From an uncultured Gellertiella sp. (GTDB lineage: Bacteria > Pseudomonadota > Alphaproteobacteria > Rhizobiales > Rhizobiaceae), in contig NZ_OY735139.1 of the NCBI RefSeq assembly GCF_963457605.1, positions 2,324,001-2,388,000 of the forward strand: 64,000 nt of DNA, given 5' to 3'. Below, in pieces: positions 18,177 to 27,526 of this stretch; positions within the stretch are counted from its first letter, which is position 1, and the number at the start of each line of letters is the position of its first letter. Made by a program: the position numbers and the translations under genes. The notes under the pieces were generated by a model that was given only the letters and a program-made list of their open reading frames with translations, had not been told where the DNA came from and did no database searches.

Positions 18177-18932
18177 TCAGCGAGGGACGGCGGCCAGCAT
18201 CTGGCGCGCCTTTTCAAGGTCTGCGGGAGTATCGACACCGAGCGGAACCGTGTCAACGATTTCGACATCGATGCGCATGCCCGCTTCGAGCGCGCGCAAC
18301 TGTTCGAGCGACTCGCGCCGTTCCAGCACGGATGGCTTCAGCGACACGAACCGCTCCAGTGCGGCGCGGCGATAGGCATAGAGGCCGATATGGTGATAGA
18401 GCGGCCCCGGCCCGTGCGGCGCGGTCGCCCGGGTAAAATAGAGGGCGCGGAGCCTGGTGTCCGAAAGCGGCGAGCCCACCACCTTGACCACGTTCGGATT
18501 GGTCTTTTCATCCTCGTCGCGGATCACGGCCGCAAGGGTGGCAATATCGACATCGGGATTGTCGAGCGGCCGCAGCGCCGCCATGATGCTGGCGGGGTCG
18601 ATTGTCGGCAGATCGCCCTGCACGTTGATGACGATTTGCGCCTTGCCTTCGGGATCGGCCTTTTGCAGCGCCTCGAAGATCCGGTCAGAGCCGGACTGAT
18701 GGTCGGGCGAGGTCATCACCGCCTCAAAGCCTGCCTTGGCGACGGCATCGAGAATGTCGGCATGATCGACGGCGACGATGATTCGCCCGGCACCCGCTTC
18801 CGCCGCCCGGCGGGCGACCTCGACGATCATCGGGCTGCCACCGATATCGGCAAGCGGCTTTCCGGGCAGCCGGGTGGAGGCCATGCGGGCCGGTATCAGC
18901 ACCAGCGCATGGTCAAAACGGGGATTATTCAT
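18177..18932 (-). CDS. kdsB: 3-deoxy-manno-octulosonate cytidylyltransferase
   Basis: Activates Kdo to CMP-Kdo for the lipopolysaccharide inner core. The 251-residue protein shows [16 protein letters not shown] at the N-terminus, [13 protein letters not shown] (the VQGD nucleotide site), [16 protein letters not shown] and [13 protein letters not shown] near the C-terminus. The start at 18932 gives normal length and follows GGGTGG; the open frame extends 50 codons further but without conserved features. pheA follows immediately. Confidence 0.96.
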   Translation of the reverse strand: MNNPRFDHALVLIPARMASTRLPGKPLADIGGSPMIVEVARRAAEAGAGRIIVAVDHADILDAVAKAGFEAVMTSPDHQSGSDRIFEALQKADPEGKAQIVINVQGDLPTIDPASIMAALRPLDNPDVDIATLAAVIRDEDEKTNPNVVKVVGSPLSDTRLRALYFTRATAPHGPGPLYHHIGLYAYRRAALERFVSLKPSVLERRESLEQLRALEAGMRIDVEIVDTVPLGVDTPADLEKARQMLAAVPR

Positions 18933-19088
18933 GGTCCACCCTTCTAATGCCTGCGGAAAAGTGTCAAAAAGTAGCAGCGCCGGGGCGATAAACCCTGTTG
19001 CATCAATTGTCCAAAAGACATAGGTTCCGCGCGATTTCAAGATGGCCTGATTACATGATGGCACTGGCTGCAAGGGGAGCATTCGCAG

Positions 19089-19739
19089 ATGAATTCATAT
19101 GTGAACATGGGCGTCGGTGCCCTGCTGGGAACCGTTTTCGTGCTGATGTCCGTATCCATCGCATCTGAAGGCATTTTCAAGTCCGAGGCACCGGAGAAGG
19201 AAGGCTATGCGATTGCGGCGGCGGAAGCCCCGGCAGCCGGCGGCGAGGCGAAGGCTGCTGCTGCGGTTCCGATTGCCGACCTTATGGCCAAGGCGGACGC
19301 CAAGGCGGGCGAAACGATCTTCAAGAAGTGCCAGGCCTGCCACGACGGCAGCAAGGGCGGCCCGAACAAGGTCGGTCCGAACCTTTACGGTGTTGTGGAC
19401 CGTCCGATCGCCAGCCATGAAGGCTTCTCCTATTCGGCAGGCATCAAGGATTTCTCCAAGGGCAGCTCGGAGAAGTGGACCTTCGATCACCTGAACGGCT
19501 TCCTCACCGCGCCGAAGAAATATGTCCCCGGGACGGCCATGGGCTTTGCGGGCCTGAAGAAGGATGACGAGCGCGCCAACGTCATCGCCTATCTCCGCAC
19601 GCTCTCGGATGCGCCGGTCGATCTGCCCAAGCCGGGTGCTGAACCCGCCGCTGCCGCGCCTGCCGCAGCACCCGCCGCTGCCGCACCTGCGGCTCCGGCA
19701 GCACCTGCGGCTCCCGCCGCCGCTGCGCCGAAGCAGTAA
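19089..19739 (+). CDS. cycM: membrane-anchored cytochrome c, CycM-like
   Basis: Class I cytochrome c held to the inner membrane by an uncleaved N-terminal helix (residues 8-25). The heme motif is CQACH (Cys81, Cys84, His85) and the distal Met is in GTAMGFAG near residue 151. CycM-type proteins carry electrons from the bc1 complex to aa3 oxidase in rhizobia. It has a linker rich in Ala/Glu before the heme domain and an unusual 35-residue Ala/Pro tail at the C-terminus. A strong ribosome-binding site (AAGGGGAG) precedes the ATG. Divergent from kdsB. Confidence 0.93.
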   Translation: MNSYVNMGVGALLGTVFVLMSVSIASEGIFKSEAPEKEGYAIAAAEAPAAGGEAKAAAAVPIADLMAKADAKAGETIFKKCQACHDGSKGGPNKVGPNLYGVVDRPIASHEGFSYSAGIKDFSKGSSEKWTFDHLNGFLTAPKKYVPGTAMGFAGLKKDDERANVIAYLRTLSDAPVDLPKPGAEPAAAAPAAAPAAAAPAAPAAPAAPAAAAPKQ

Positions 19740-19772
19740 GCGACGGAAATATCCGCCAGAAAATGTTGGAAA

Positions 19773-19795
19773 GCCCGGCCTTGCGCCGGGTTTTC
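19773..19795 (+). terminator. intrinsic terminator of cycM
   Basis: CCCGGC and GCCGGG pair around a 5-base loop, with a following TTTT. It lies 35 bases after the cycM stop. Confidence 0.8.
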
Positions 19796-19810
19796 TGCGT
19801 TCTGCACCTG

Positions 19811-19855
19811 GTTCAGTTCAGTTCAGTTCAGTTCAGTTCAGTTCAGTTCAGTTCA
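19811..19855 (+). repeat. pentanucleotide tandem repeat (GTTCA)x9
   Basis: Nine uninterrupted copies of GTTCA (CTGAA on minus). The minus-strand AEC permease gene ends inside it: its last codons read CTG AAC TGA, so the stop is supplied by the repeat. Because the repeat contains TGA in all three frames, changes in copy number would not extend the protein. Perfect short tandem repeats of this length are rare in such genomes and likely to vary by slippage. Confidence 0.95.
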
Positions 19856-20804
19856 GGGCGGGCGCGGCAAGGGCGGCCCAGAAGGTGACCGTCAGGACGC
19901 CGAGCAGGGTGGAGAGCGTGATTGCCGAGGCCGCCAGCCCCTGTCCGGCGCCGAAGCGGTTGGCAATCAGCCAGGCATTGACGCCCGTCGGCACCGAGGA
20001 GGTCAGCACCATCGCCGCCGTCCATTGCGGATTGAGGCCGAGAAACTGGCAGGAGAGCCAGACGCAGGCGGGCAACAGCATCAATTTCAGCGCGGCAATG
20101 GCGGTCGCAAGTCCGATATTGCCGGAAAGCCCATACCGTCGAAGCGCCATGCCGAGCGACAGAAGCGCTGCCGGACCAGCAATCCCGGCAATCTGCTTCG
20201 ACATCGTGTCCAGCATTGCCGGGAGCGCGAGGCCGCTGAGATTGAGGAGCGCGCCACCCAGGAGGCCGATCACCAGCGGATTCTGGACGAGGTTGAGGAG
20301 TGTCTGGCGACAGATCGCCGCCACACCGCGCCCGCGCTCGCCTGTTTCGCGCCGCACCGCTTCTTCCATCAGCACGGTGCCCGCAATCATCATCACCGGC
20401 AGATGCACGGCGAGCAGCACGGAGACCGCGACAATGCCCCTGTCACCCACCACCCTTTCGACCAGCGGCAGGCCGATGAAGACATTGTTGGCAAAGGCAG
20501 AGGAAACGCCCGAGATCACGCCGATGCGCCGGTCGCGGCCAAACAGCCGGGTGGCAACCAGATGGCCAAGGGTCCAGGCAACCGTCACGCCGGAAAAATA
20601 GGCAAGCCACAGCCTGACCGGCGTTCCCGAGCCGACATCGGCATGGGCGATGGTGCGAAACAGCAGCATCGGCACGGCGACACGGAAGACGAATTCGCCC
20701 AGCGCCTCGCCCGTTGCCGCATTGAGCAACCCGGTCCTCACCGTCAGCCATCCGGCAAGAATCATCAGGAAGACGGGCAGGACATCGTGCAGCACGGCGG
20801 ACAT
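19848..20804 (-). CDS. AEC family transporter
   Basis: Inner-membrane carrier of the auxin efflux carrier superfamily, which includes malate and malonate permeases. The 318 residues form about ten hydrophobic helices, with VLPVFLMILAGWLTVRTG at the N-terminus, FVFRVAVPMLLFRTI, NNVFIGLPLVE and, in the C-terminal repeat, QNPLVIGLLGGALLNLSG and SSVPTGVNAWLIANRFG. Substrate is not predictable. The gene ends within the GTTCA repeat; the final codons after PAL are repeat-encoded. Divergent from the kinase gene. Confidence 0.9.
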   Translation of the reverse strand: MSAVLHDVLPVFLMILAGWLTVRTGLLNAATGEALGEFVFRVAVPMLLFRTIAHADVGSGTPVRLWLAYFSGVTVAWTLGHLVATRLFGRDRRIGVISGVSSAFANNVFIGLPLVERVVGDRGIVAVSVLLAVHLPVMMIAGTVLMEEAVRRETGERGRGVAAICRQTLLNLVQNPLVIGLLGGALLNLSGLALPAMLDTMSKQIAGIAGPAALLSLGMALRRYGLSGNIGLATAIAALKLMLLPACVWLSCQFLGLNPQWTAAMVLTSSVPTGVNAWLIANRFGAGQGLAASAITLSTLLGVLTVTFWAALAAPALN

Positions 20805-20961
20805 GGATCAGCTTTCGACGGGGAAGACGGGGGCGGGAGCGCGGGGAAGACTGCGGGAATCTAGCATCAAAATTCCACTCAGCCCACAGATCCTGGGTGC
20901 GGGGGCGGAATTTTGCTTCCCTCCTCCGCAAAATCGACTAGAACCGAATCCCGGCAGACAC

Positions 20962-21975
20962 ATGACCGGGGCTTTCTCCTTGACCATCACCTATGACATC
21001 CTCACCATCGGCAATGCGATTGTCGATATCATCTCCCGTTGCGAAGACCGGTTTCTGGCGGACAACGCCATCACCAAGGCGGCGATGAACCTCATCGATG
21101 CCGAGCGTGCCGAACTGCTCTATTCCCGCATGGGACCGGCCATCGAAGCCTCCGGCGGCAGCGCCGGCAATACGGCGGCGGGCGTGGCGAGTTTCGGCGG
21201 ACGGGCGGCCTATTTCGGCAAGGTGGCGGAAGACCAGCTTGGCCGGATCTTCAGCCATGATATCCGCGCCCAGGGCGTGCATTATCCGACCAGGGCGAAA
21301 GGCACCGTGCCGCCGACCGCCCGCTCGATGATCTTCGTCACCCCGGATGGCGAGCGCTCGATGAACACCTATCTCGGCGCCTGCATCGAACTTGGGCCCG
21401 AGGATGTGGAAGCCGAGGTGGTCAAGGCGTCGAAGGTCACCTATTTCGAAGGCTATCTGTGGGATCCGCCGCGCGCCAAGGAAGCCATTGTCGACTGCTG
21501 CCGGATCGCCCATGCCCATGGCCGCGAGACCTCGATGACCCTGTCCGACAGTTTCTGCGTCGGGCGCTACCGCTCGGAATTCCTGGAACTCATGCGCTCC
21601 GGCACGGTCGACATCGTCTTTGCCAATCGCGAGGAAACCCTGTCTTTGTATGAGACCGGAGATTTCGACGAGGCGCTGACCCGCATTGCCGGCGATTGCA
21701 AGCTTGCGGCTGTGACGATGAGCGAAGAGGGCGCGATGATCCTGCGCGGCGGCGAGCGCATTCATGTGCCGGCGACGCAGATCCGCGAACTGGTGGATAC
21801 CACAGGGGCCGGCGATCTTTTTGCCGCAGGTTTCCTGTTCGGCTATACCCAGGGCCGCAGCCTTGAGGATTGCGGCCGTCTCGGCTGCCTTGCCGCGGGC
21901 ATCGTCATCCAGCAGATCGGTCCGCGTCCGTTCGGCTCGCTGAAAGAGGCGGGACAGGCGGCAGGACTGCTCTGA
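20962..21975 (+). CDS. PfkB family carbohydrate/adenosine kinase
   Basis: A 337-residue ribokinase-fold kinase. Signatures are the YDILTIGNAIVDII N-terminus, the GGSAGNTAAGVASFGG substrate loop and the C-terminal DTTGAGDLFAAGFLFG motif with the catalytic Asp. The pattern is closest to the adenosine kinase-like branch found next to inosine/adenosine salvage in alphaproteobacteria; the actual substrate could be another nucleoside or sugar. The frame is open well upstream, but this ATG gives the family N-terminus. Converges with the SH3 gene 17 bases away. Confidence 0.88.
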   Translation: MTGAFSLTITYDILTIGNAIVDIISRCEDRFLADNAITKAAMNLIDAERAELLYSRMGPAIEASGGSAGNTAAGVASFGGRAAYFGKVAEDQLGRIFSHDIRAQGVHYPTRAKGTVPPTARSMIFVTPDGERSMNTYLGACIELGPEDVEAEVVKASKVTYFEGYLWDPPRAKEAIVDCCRIAHAHGRETSMTLSDSFCVGRYRSEFLELMRSGTVDIVFANREETLSLYETGDFDEALTRIAGDCKLAAVTMSEEGAMILRGGERIHVPATQIRELVDTTGAGDLFAAGFLFGYTQGRSLEDCGRLGCLAAGIVIQQIGPRPFGSLKEAGQAAGLL

Positions 21976-21992
21976 CGAAGCAGCAGGGCCTG

Positions 21993-22574
21993 CTACTTGA
22001 ACACTTCGGCGGGATAGGCACCCCAGATCTCGTTTTGCGAGACCCAGCCCTCGCTGCCATCGGAAGTCGCCTCGCACCAGTCGCCGTTGCAACCGGCAAG
22101 CCGCACGACGACGCCCGGCTCCAGCTTGGCGATGATCGTGCCGTTGCTCTCGGGTTCGCGGCGCATGTTGACGTAGACTTTGGAGCCCTTGCCCCGCATC
22201 CACGGTGCGGTGATGGCCGTCCGCTGACCCGACAACAGCGCCTGATTGACCCAGCCTTCCGTCCCGTCCGCATCGCGAATGCGCCGCCAGGTATCATATT
22301 CCTGAATGATTTCCACCGGCAGGCCGGATTTCAGATACATCCAGGACACCGCGTAGCTGCTCCCGGGCCCGACGCGCAGATTGACCTTTTTCGATTTGAG
22401 GCTGACAAAGCGGGGAAGCGGCAGTCCGCTCGGCCCCTTTGTCGCCTGCTGCGCCAGGGCTGCACCGGGGTGAGCCAATGACAGGGCAAGCAGAAGTGCT
22501 TGAGCCCATGAGCGCGCAGGCCGGACCAGACGGGCGACAGATGATGGCGAAGAGCTGCGCGGATTGACGGTCAT
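21993..22574 (-). CDS. exported bacterial SH3 domain protein
   Basis: A 193-residue protein with a Sec signal peptide (cleavage after HPGAALA) and two tandem bacterial SH3 domains: KKVNLRVGPGSSYAVSWMY with GTEGWVNQALLS, and SKVYVNMRREPESNGTIIAKLEPGVVV with SEGWVSQNEIWG. Such proteins usually bind peptidoglycan or its peptides in the periplasm. No catalytic domain is attached. The ATG at 22574 gives a clean signal peptide; the frame is open 45 codons further upstream with no support. Confidence 0.85.
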   Translation of the reverse strand: MTVNPRSSSPSSVARLVRPARSWAQALLLALSLAHPGAALAQQATKGPSGLPLPRFVSLKSKKVNLRVGPGSSYAVSWMYLKSGLPVEIIQEYDTWRRIRDADGTEGWVNQALLSGQRTAITAPWMRGKGSKVYVNMRREPESNGTIIAKLEPGVVVRLAGCNGDWCEATSDGSEGWVSQNEIWGAYPAEVFK

Positions 22575-22765
22575 TTCATTTCCCAGAAATCGTGGCGGTT
22601 CTCGTCGGGTTGTGCCATCAAGCGGGCACCCGGGCGCGGGAGACAATATCAACAGGCAGGCTGCGAGCACTCTTTGTCTTCGCTCGCGGGTCTGGTAGAA
22701 CGGGCTCACTGGATTTTATCGCGCGATTTGGTTAATGAGACTTGAACAAGTCATCGAAAGCTCCC

Positions 22766-23770
22766 ATGACCGTGAAGAAAAAACCCAAGGTTTACATTAC
22801 CCGGAAACTGCCCGATGCGGTGGAAACCCGCATGCGTGAACTCTTCGATGCCGAGCTCAACATCGATGATTCCCCGCGCAGTGCTGCCGAGCTTGCCGAG
22901 GCGGTGCAGAGCTGCGACGTGCTGGTGCCGACGGTCACCGACCGGATCGACCAGGCGCTGATCGAGGCGGCCGGACCGCAGCTGAAGCTGATCGCCAGCT
23001 TTTCCAACGGTATCGACCATATCGATATCGATGCGGCGGCGAAAAAAGGCATCACCGTCACCAACACGCCGAATGTTCTGACCGAAGACACCGCCGACAT
23101 GACGCTGGCGCTGATTCTCGCCGTGCCGCGCCGTCTGGCGGAGGGAGCCCGCATTCTCACCGACAAGGGCGGCGAATGGGCAGGCTGGTCGCCGACCTGG
23201 ATGCTCGGACACCGGATCTGGGGCAAGCGCATCGGCATCATCGGCATGGGCCGCATCGGCACCGCCGTGGCCCGGCGCGCCAAGGCCTTCGGCCTGTCGA
23301 TCCATTACCACAACCGCAAGCGCGTCAATCCGGCGACCGAGGAAGAGCTGGAGGCAACCTACTGGGACAGCCTCGACCAGATGCTCGCCCGCGTCGACAT
23401 CGTTTCGGTCAATTGCCCCTCGACGCCTGCAACCTTTCACCTGATGTCGGCGCGGCGTCTGGCGCTGATGCAGCCGACCAGCTACATCGTCAACACCGCC
23501 CGTGGCGACATCATCGACGAAACCGCGCTGATTGCCGGCCTCAAGGCGGGCAAGATCGCCGGTGCCGGGCTCGACGTGTTCGAGAACGAGCCGAAGGTCA
23601 ACCCGAAGCTGATGAAGCTGGCGCAGGAAGGCAAGGTCGTGCTGCTGCCGCACATGAGCTCGGCCACCATCGAGGGCCGCATCGACATGGGCGAAAAGGT
23701 GATCATCAACATCCGCACCTATTTCGACGGCCATCGCCCGCCAAATCGCGTCCTGCCGAACCGGACCTGA
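22766..23770 (+). CDS. D-2-hydroxyacid dehydrogenase, glyoxylate reductase-like
   Basis: NAD(P)H-dependent oxidoreductase of the D-isomer-specific 2-hydroxyacid family, 334 residues. The Rossmann motif is GIIGMGRIGTAVARRAKAFG near residue 156; catalytic Arg, Glu and His are in NTARGDIIDE, DVFENEP and LPHMSSAT. The pattern ATGGT...EGRIDMG and the spacing are those of glyoxylate/hydroxypyruvate reductases. A TTG at 22742 could add eight residues. It ends at a strong bidirectional terminator. Confidence 0.9.
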   Translation: MTVKKKPKVYITRKLPDAVETRMRELFDAELNIDDSPRSAAELAEAVQSCDVLVPTVTDRIDQALIEAAGPQLKLIASFSNGIDHIDIDAAAKKGITVTNTPNVLTEDTADMTLALILAVPRRLAEGARILTDKGGEWAGWSPTWMLGHRIWGKRIGIIGMGRIGTAVARRAKAFGLSIHYHNRKRVNPATEEELEATYWDSLDQMLARVDIVSVNCPSTPATFHLMSARRLALMQPTSYIVNTARGDIIDETALIAGLKAGKIAGAGLDVFENEPKVNPKLMKLAQEGKVVLLPHMSSATIEGRIDMGEKVIINIRTYFDGHRPPNRVLPNRT

Positions 23771-23794
23771 TTGCAATCTGTTGAATACATGATG

Positions 23795-23833
23795 AAAAAC
23801 CGCATTACCTCAAATCGGGTTAATGCGGTTTTT
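23795..23833. terminator. bidirectional intrinsic terminator
   Basis: AAAAACCGCATTA (23795-23807) pairs with TAATGCGGTTTTT (23821-23833), giving a 13-bp stem with A- and T-runs on both flanks. It serves the plus-strand dehydrogenase and the minus-strand ThiF-like gene, whose stop codon touches it. Confidence 0.92.
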
Positions 23834-24627
23834 CAAGGCCTTGTTTCCGGGGCCGGCGGCGCGTTTGCCCGGCGGCGCCGGTAGCGGATGGTGTCGAAGC
23901 GGGCGGCAAGCCCGTCATACATCAGCAGCCGCCCGACCAGCGGTTCGCCGGTCCCGGTGATCAGCTTGATCGCTTCCATCGCCATCAGCGTGCCGATCAC
24001 GCCGGTCAGCGCCCCGATCACCCCCGCTTCGGCACAGGAGGGGACAAGGCCCCGTGGCGGCGGTGCGGGGAAGAGATCCCGGTAGCCGGGGTGAGGCTCC
24101 CCGTCCGCATTCTGCTCATAGGGTTTGAGCACCGTCACCGTACCGTCGAAACGCCCGACAGCCCCCGTCACCAGCGGAATCCTCGCCTGTTCGGCAGCAT
24201 CGGCGGCGGCATAGCGGGTGTCGAAATTGTCCGACCCGTCGATCAGCAGATCGAATCCTGCCAGATGGCGGACGGCGGTTTCGGGTGAAAACCGCTCTTC
24301 GAAACGCAGGATGCGGACATGCGGATTGAGGCGGGCAATGGCGCGTGCCGCGCTCTCGGTCTTTTCCGCGCCGATCGTGCCGGTGTCGTGGATCACCTGC
24401 CGTTGCAGGTTGGAAAGCGAGACGCGGTCATCATCGACCATCCCCAGCGTGCCCACGCCAGCGGCCGCCAGATATTGCAGCACGGGCGCACCGAGCCCCC
24501 CCGCGCCAATCACCAGCACGCGGGCCTGCTTCAGCGCCTGCTGTCCGGCACCGCCGATTTCCGGCAGCAGGATATGCCTGCGGTAGCGGTCAATTTCTTC
24601 CGGGCTGAGGGGCGGCGTCTCTGTCAT
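23833..24627 (-). CDS. HesA/MoeB/ThiF family E1-like adenylyltransferase
   Basis: Adenylates the C-terminus of a ubiquitin-like sulfur carrier (MoaD or ThiS type). The 264-residue protein has the nucleotide motif VLVIGAGGLGAPVLQYLAAAGVG, DDDRVSLSNLQRQVIH, DGSDNFDTRY and the candidate active-site Cys in VPSCAEAGVIG. That is the only Cys in the protein, so the paired CxxC zinc site of E. coli MoeB/ThiF is absent, as in other rhizobial members. It begins 9 bases after recF and is probably cotranscribed. Partner carrier not in the window. Confidence 0.88.
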   Translation of the reverse strand: MTETPPLSPEEIDRYRRHILLPEIGGAGQQALKQARVLVIGAGGLGAPVLQYLAAAGVGTLGMVDDDRVSLSNLQRQVIHDTGTIGAEKTESAARAIARLNPHVRILRFEERFSPETAVRHLAGFDLLIDGSDNFDTRYAAADAAEQARIPLVTGAVGRFDGTVTVLKPYEQNADGEPHPGYRDLFPAPPPRGLVPSCAEAGVIGALTGVIGTLMAMEAIKLITGTGEPLVGRLLMYDGLAARFDTIRYRRRRANAPPAPETRP

Positions 24628-24636
24628 GGGCGAAAT

Positions 24637-25761
24637 CTAGCGCGAAAGCCTGCCTGCGGCGACGGTAAAATGCTGGGCCCGGTCGCCAAGCGCCGAAAAC
24701 AGCATCCCGTCGGTGCCGGTCATGAAACTCTGGCCGCCGAGATCGTCGATCAGGTCGAACAGGGCAGCGCGGCGGCCTTCGTCGAGATGGGCGGCGATTT
24801 CATCGAGCAGCAGGATCGGCGCGTGGCCGGTCATGTTGGCAACGAGGCGGGCATGGGCGAGAACCAGCCCGATCAGCAATGCCTTCTGCTCGCCGGTGGA
24901 ACAGCGCCCGGCATCCATCGATTTTTCCGCGTGAAATACCAGAAGGTCGGCGCGGTGCGGCCCGTCGAGCGTCCGTCCGGCCGCGGCATCCCGGTATCTT
25001 CCCTCGCGCAGCATCGACCCATAGGTCTCCTCCAGATCGGCGGCGGGGCTGTCCATGGCCTCGTCGAGAAAGCCGGTCAGCGTCAGGGTGGCGGAGGGAA
25101 AGGGCGAATGGCCCTGGCTGGAGGCAATCAGATGGCTGAGGAAGCCGAGCATTTCGCGGCGCGCCAGTGCCATGGCGATGCCAAGCTCGACCATCTGCGC
25201 CTCGATGCCGGAAAGCCAGGCGGGGTCCATGCGATTTTCGGAAAGCAGCCGGTTGCGGCTGCGCATCGCCCGGTCGAAGTCGCTGGCGCGGCGTCCATGG
25301 GCGGGGTCGACGGACAGCACCAGCCGGTCCAGAAACCGCCGACGGTCACCGGATGAGCCGGTAAAGAGACCGTCCATGGCCGGGGTGAGCCACAGAACCC
25401 TGAGATGATCGGTCAGTTCATCGGCGCTTTTGGCCGCCGTTCCATTGATCCGCAATCGGCGCGATGCGCCCTCTTCGCCCCCGTCGGTGCCCGTGCCGAT
25501 ATCGACCGGACCCTCCATCCCCCCCACGCGCGCAAAGATGCTGAAGCCATCGCGCGTGGCGTCGTTCACCACCTCGCCATAGGGTGCGCGCCTCAGTCCG
25601 CGACCGGGCGAAAGGAAGGAGATTGCCTCAAGAAGATTGGTCTTGCCGGAACCATTGTCGCCGGTCAGCACCACATGCCGGTCATCAAGCTCCAGCGCGA
25701 GGCTCGCATAGTTGCGGAAGCCCGAGAGCCGGATTTCCTCGATATGGATCTTGTGCGGCAT
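24637..25761 (-). CDS. recF: DNA replication and repair protein RecF
   Basis: SMC-like ATPase of the RecFOR pathway that directs RecA loading at gaps. The 374-residue protein has SGFRNYASLALEL, Walker A GDNGSGKTNLLEA near residue 33, the signature STGEQKALLIGLVLAHA and Walker B PILLLDEIAAHLD. The start at 25761 (MPHKIHIEEIRLSGFRNY) gives normal length. recR and polA elsewhere in the window belong to the same repair network. Confidence 0.96.
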   Translation of the reverse strand: MPHKIHIEEIRLSGFRNYASLALELDDRHVVLTGDNGSGKTNLLEAISFLSPGRGLRRAPYGEVVNDATRDGFSIFARVGGMEGPVDIGTGTDGGEEGASRRLRINGTAAKSADELTDHLRVLWLTPAMDGLFTGSSGDRRRFLDRLVLSVDPAHGRRASDFDRAMRSRNRLLSENRMDPAWLSGIEAQMVELGIAMALARREMLGFLSHLIASSQGHSPFPSATLTLTGFLDEAMDSPAADLEETYGSMLREGRYRDAAAGRTLDGPHRADLLVFHAEKSMDAGRCSTGEQKALLIGLVLAHARLVANMTGHAPILLLDEIAAHLDEGRRAALFDLIDDLGGQSFMTGTDGMLFSALGDRAQHFTVAAGRLSR

Positions 25762-25911
25762 GTCGGGCCCTGTTGCAGGATGCCCCTGTCCTATGCCGAA
25801 TTGCGAGCGGCGTTGCAAGGATAACCGGGGCGGCTCCCGGCGCTGTAACCGGTTGTGCGTTTACGCTTTATTTCGAAAACAGCATGTATGATGATGGACG
25901 CGGGGGCCTCC

Positions 25912-27489
25912 ATGAAACGCGAGACGCAGCTGATTTTATCCTATACGGGCTTTGGCCTGGCCTTCGGCGCGCTGTTTCCCGTGGTGAGCCTTGCCGTCGA
26001 TCTTTGGTTCAACCCGCGTCCTGGACCCGTCAGCCTGCTCGTGCTGTTGCGGGCCAATCCCGTCCAGATGATCGTTCTGCTGGCACCGCTTGTTCTGGGT
26101 GTCACGTTCTTCATCCTCGGAGTGATGCGCGCCAATCTGGTCCGTCAGTTGGACAAGACCCGCGATGCGGAACGAACCCTGTGGCGGATCGCCAATCAGG
26201 ACAGTCTCACCGGTATGGGGAGCCGGCATCGGCTGATGGCCGATCTCGATCATGCGCTCACGGGACAGACAGAAATTGCCGCGCCGCTGCATGTGCTGCT
26301 GCTCGATCTCAACAAGTTCAAATTCGTCAATGATACGCTTGGCCACAATGTCGGGGATGCCCTGCTTGTTGCGCTTTCGCAGCGGATCGGTCGCCTGCTG
26401 TTGCCCGGCCAGTCGCTGTACCGGCTTGGCGGCGACGAATTCGTGATCCTCGACACGGCGGCGGGCGACGCAGGCATTGCCGATTTCGCAACCGGGATCA
26501 TCGACAGTCTGGCGCAGCCCTTCGAGATTGACGACAACAGGATCATGACCGGTGCGAATATCGGCATCTGCGCCTTGCGGGGCAGCGACACCAAGGCGAC
26601 CGACGTTCTCGGCCGCGCTGATCTTGCGCTTTACGCCGGAAAGCAGATGCAGGGCAGCAATGTCGTGTTCTTCGCCGACGACATGGCCGTGGAGGCCAAT
26701 AGCCGTGCCGTCCTTGAGGACAGCATCCGGCGTGGTATCGCCAATGGTGAATTCTTCCTCGAATATCAGCCGATTGTGGATGCAAGGACCTGCAGGGTGA
26801 CCTCGCTGGAGGCACTGGTGCGCTGGCAGGATCCGGTCAGCGGCCGGGTGATGCCCGACCGGTTCATCGCCGCTGCCGAGGCATCCGGCCTGATCGGCCC
26901 GCTGGGGCTGCATATCCTGCGCCGCGCCTGTGAGCAGGCTCTGGACTGGCCGCAGGTTTCGGTGTCGGTCAATGTTTCCGTCGAACAGATCAGGAGCCCG
27001 GCCTTTCCCGACGCGGTGCTGGCGATCCTGCGCGAAACCGGTTTTTCACCGGCTCGATTGATCCTCGAAATGACCGAAAGCCTGTTTGCAGCTGATGCGC
27101 GCCTGATCAAGCAGGCCTTCACGACATTGCAGCATGTCGGTATCCGCTTTGCGCTTGATGATTTCGGCACCGGCTTTTCCAGCATCAACCATCTGCGCGA
27201 ATTCGGGCTGGATATCCTGAAGATCGACCAGTCCTTCGTGCGCAATCTCCGTCGGGGTGGCAGTGAAGCGGCACTGCTCAGCCATGTGCTCGGGCTTGGC
27301 CGGATTTTCGGCGTTTCCACCGTCATCGAAGGTGTCGAGACCCGTGACGAGGCCGAATTGCTGCGGGCCAGTGGGGCCAATGGCCTGCAGGGCTATTATT
27401 TCAGCCGTCCCGTCTCCGCCGCCGCAGTCGCCGAGCTGCTGCAGCAAGAGGGACGACCGCCCGCCGCCGACATGGCCTGGGCGGGATAG
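25912..27489 (+). CDS. membrane GGDEF-EAL c-di-GMP turnover protein
   Basis: A 525-residue protein with two N-terminal membrane helices (LSYTGFGLAFGALFPVVSLAV and VQMIVLLAPLVLGVTFFILGV), then a GGDEF domain with DSLTGMGSRHRL, DLNKFKFVNDTLGHNVGD and intact GGDEF, then an EAL domain with SLEALVRWQDP, SVNVS, LEMTES, FALDDFGTGFSS, LKIDQSF and IEGVET. All key residues of both domains are present, so it may both make and degrade c-di-GMP or use one domain for allosteric control. The ATG at 25912 follows GGGGG; in-frame ATGs at 25888-25894 and a GTG at 25855 are alternatives. Divergent from recF. Confidence 0.92.
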   Translation: MKRETQLILSYTGFGLAFGALFPVVSLAVDLWFNPRPGPVSLLVLLRANPVQMIVLLAPLVLGVTFFILGVMRANLVRQLDKTRDAERTLWRIANQDSLTGMGSRHRLMADLDHALTGQTEIAAPLHVLLLDLNKFKFVNDTLGHNVGDALLVALSQRIGRLLLPGQSLYRLGGDEFVILDTAAGDAGIADFATGIIDSLAQPFEIDDNRIMTGANIGICALRGSDTKATDVLGRADLALYAGKQMQGSNVVFFADDMAVEANSRAVLEDSIRRGIANGEFFLEYQPIVDARTCRVTSLEALVRWQDPVSGRVMPDRFIAAAEASGLIGPLGLHILRRACEQALDWPQVSVSVNVSVEQIRSPAFPDAVLAILRETGFSPARLILEMTESLFAADARLIKQAFTTLQHVGIRFALDDFGTGFSSINHLREFGLDILKIDQSFVRNLRRGGSEAALLSHVLGLGRIFGVSTVIEGVETRDEAELLRASGANGLQGYYFSRPVSAAAVAELLQQEGRPPAADMAWAG

Positions 27490-27526
27490 GTTCAGGTTCC
27501 GGACTTGATGCCCATGATGACCGGGC

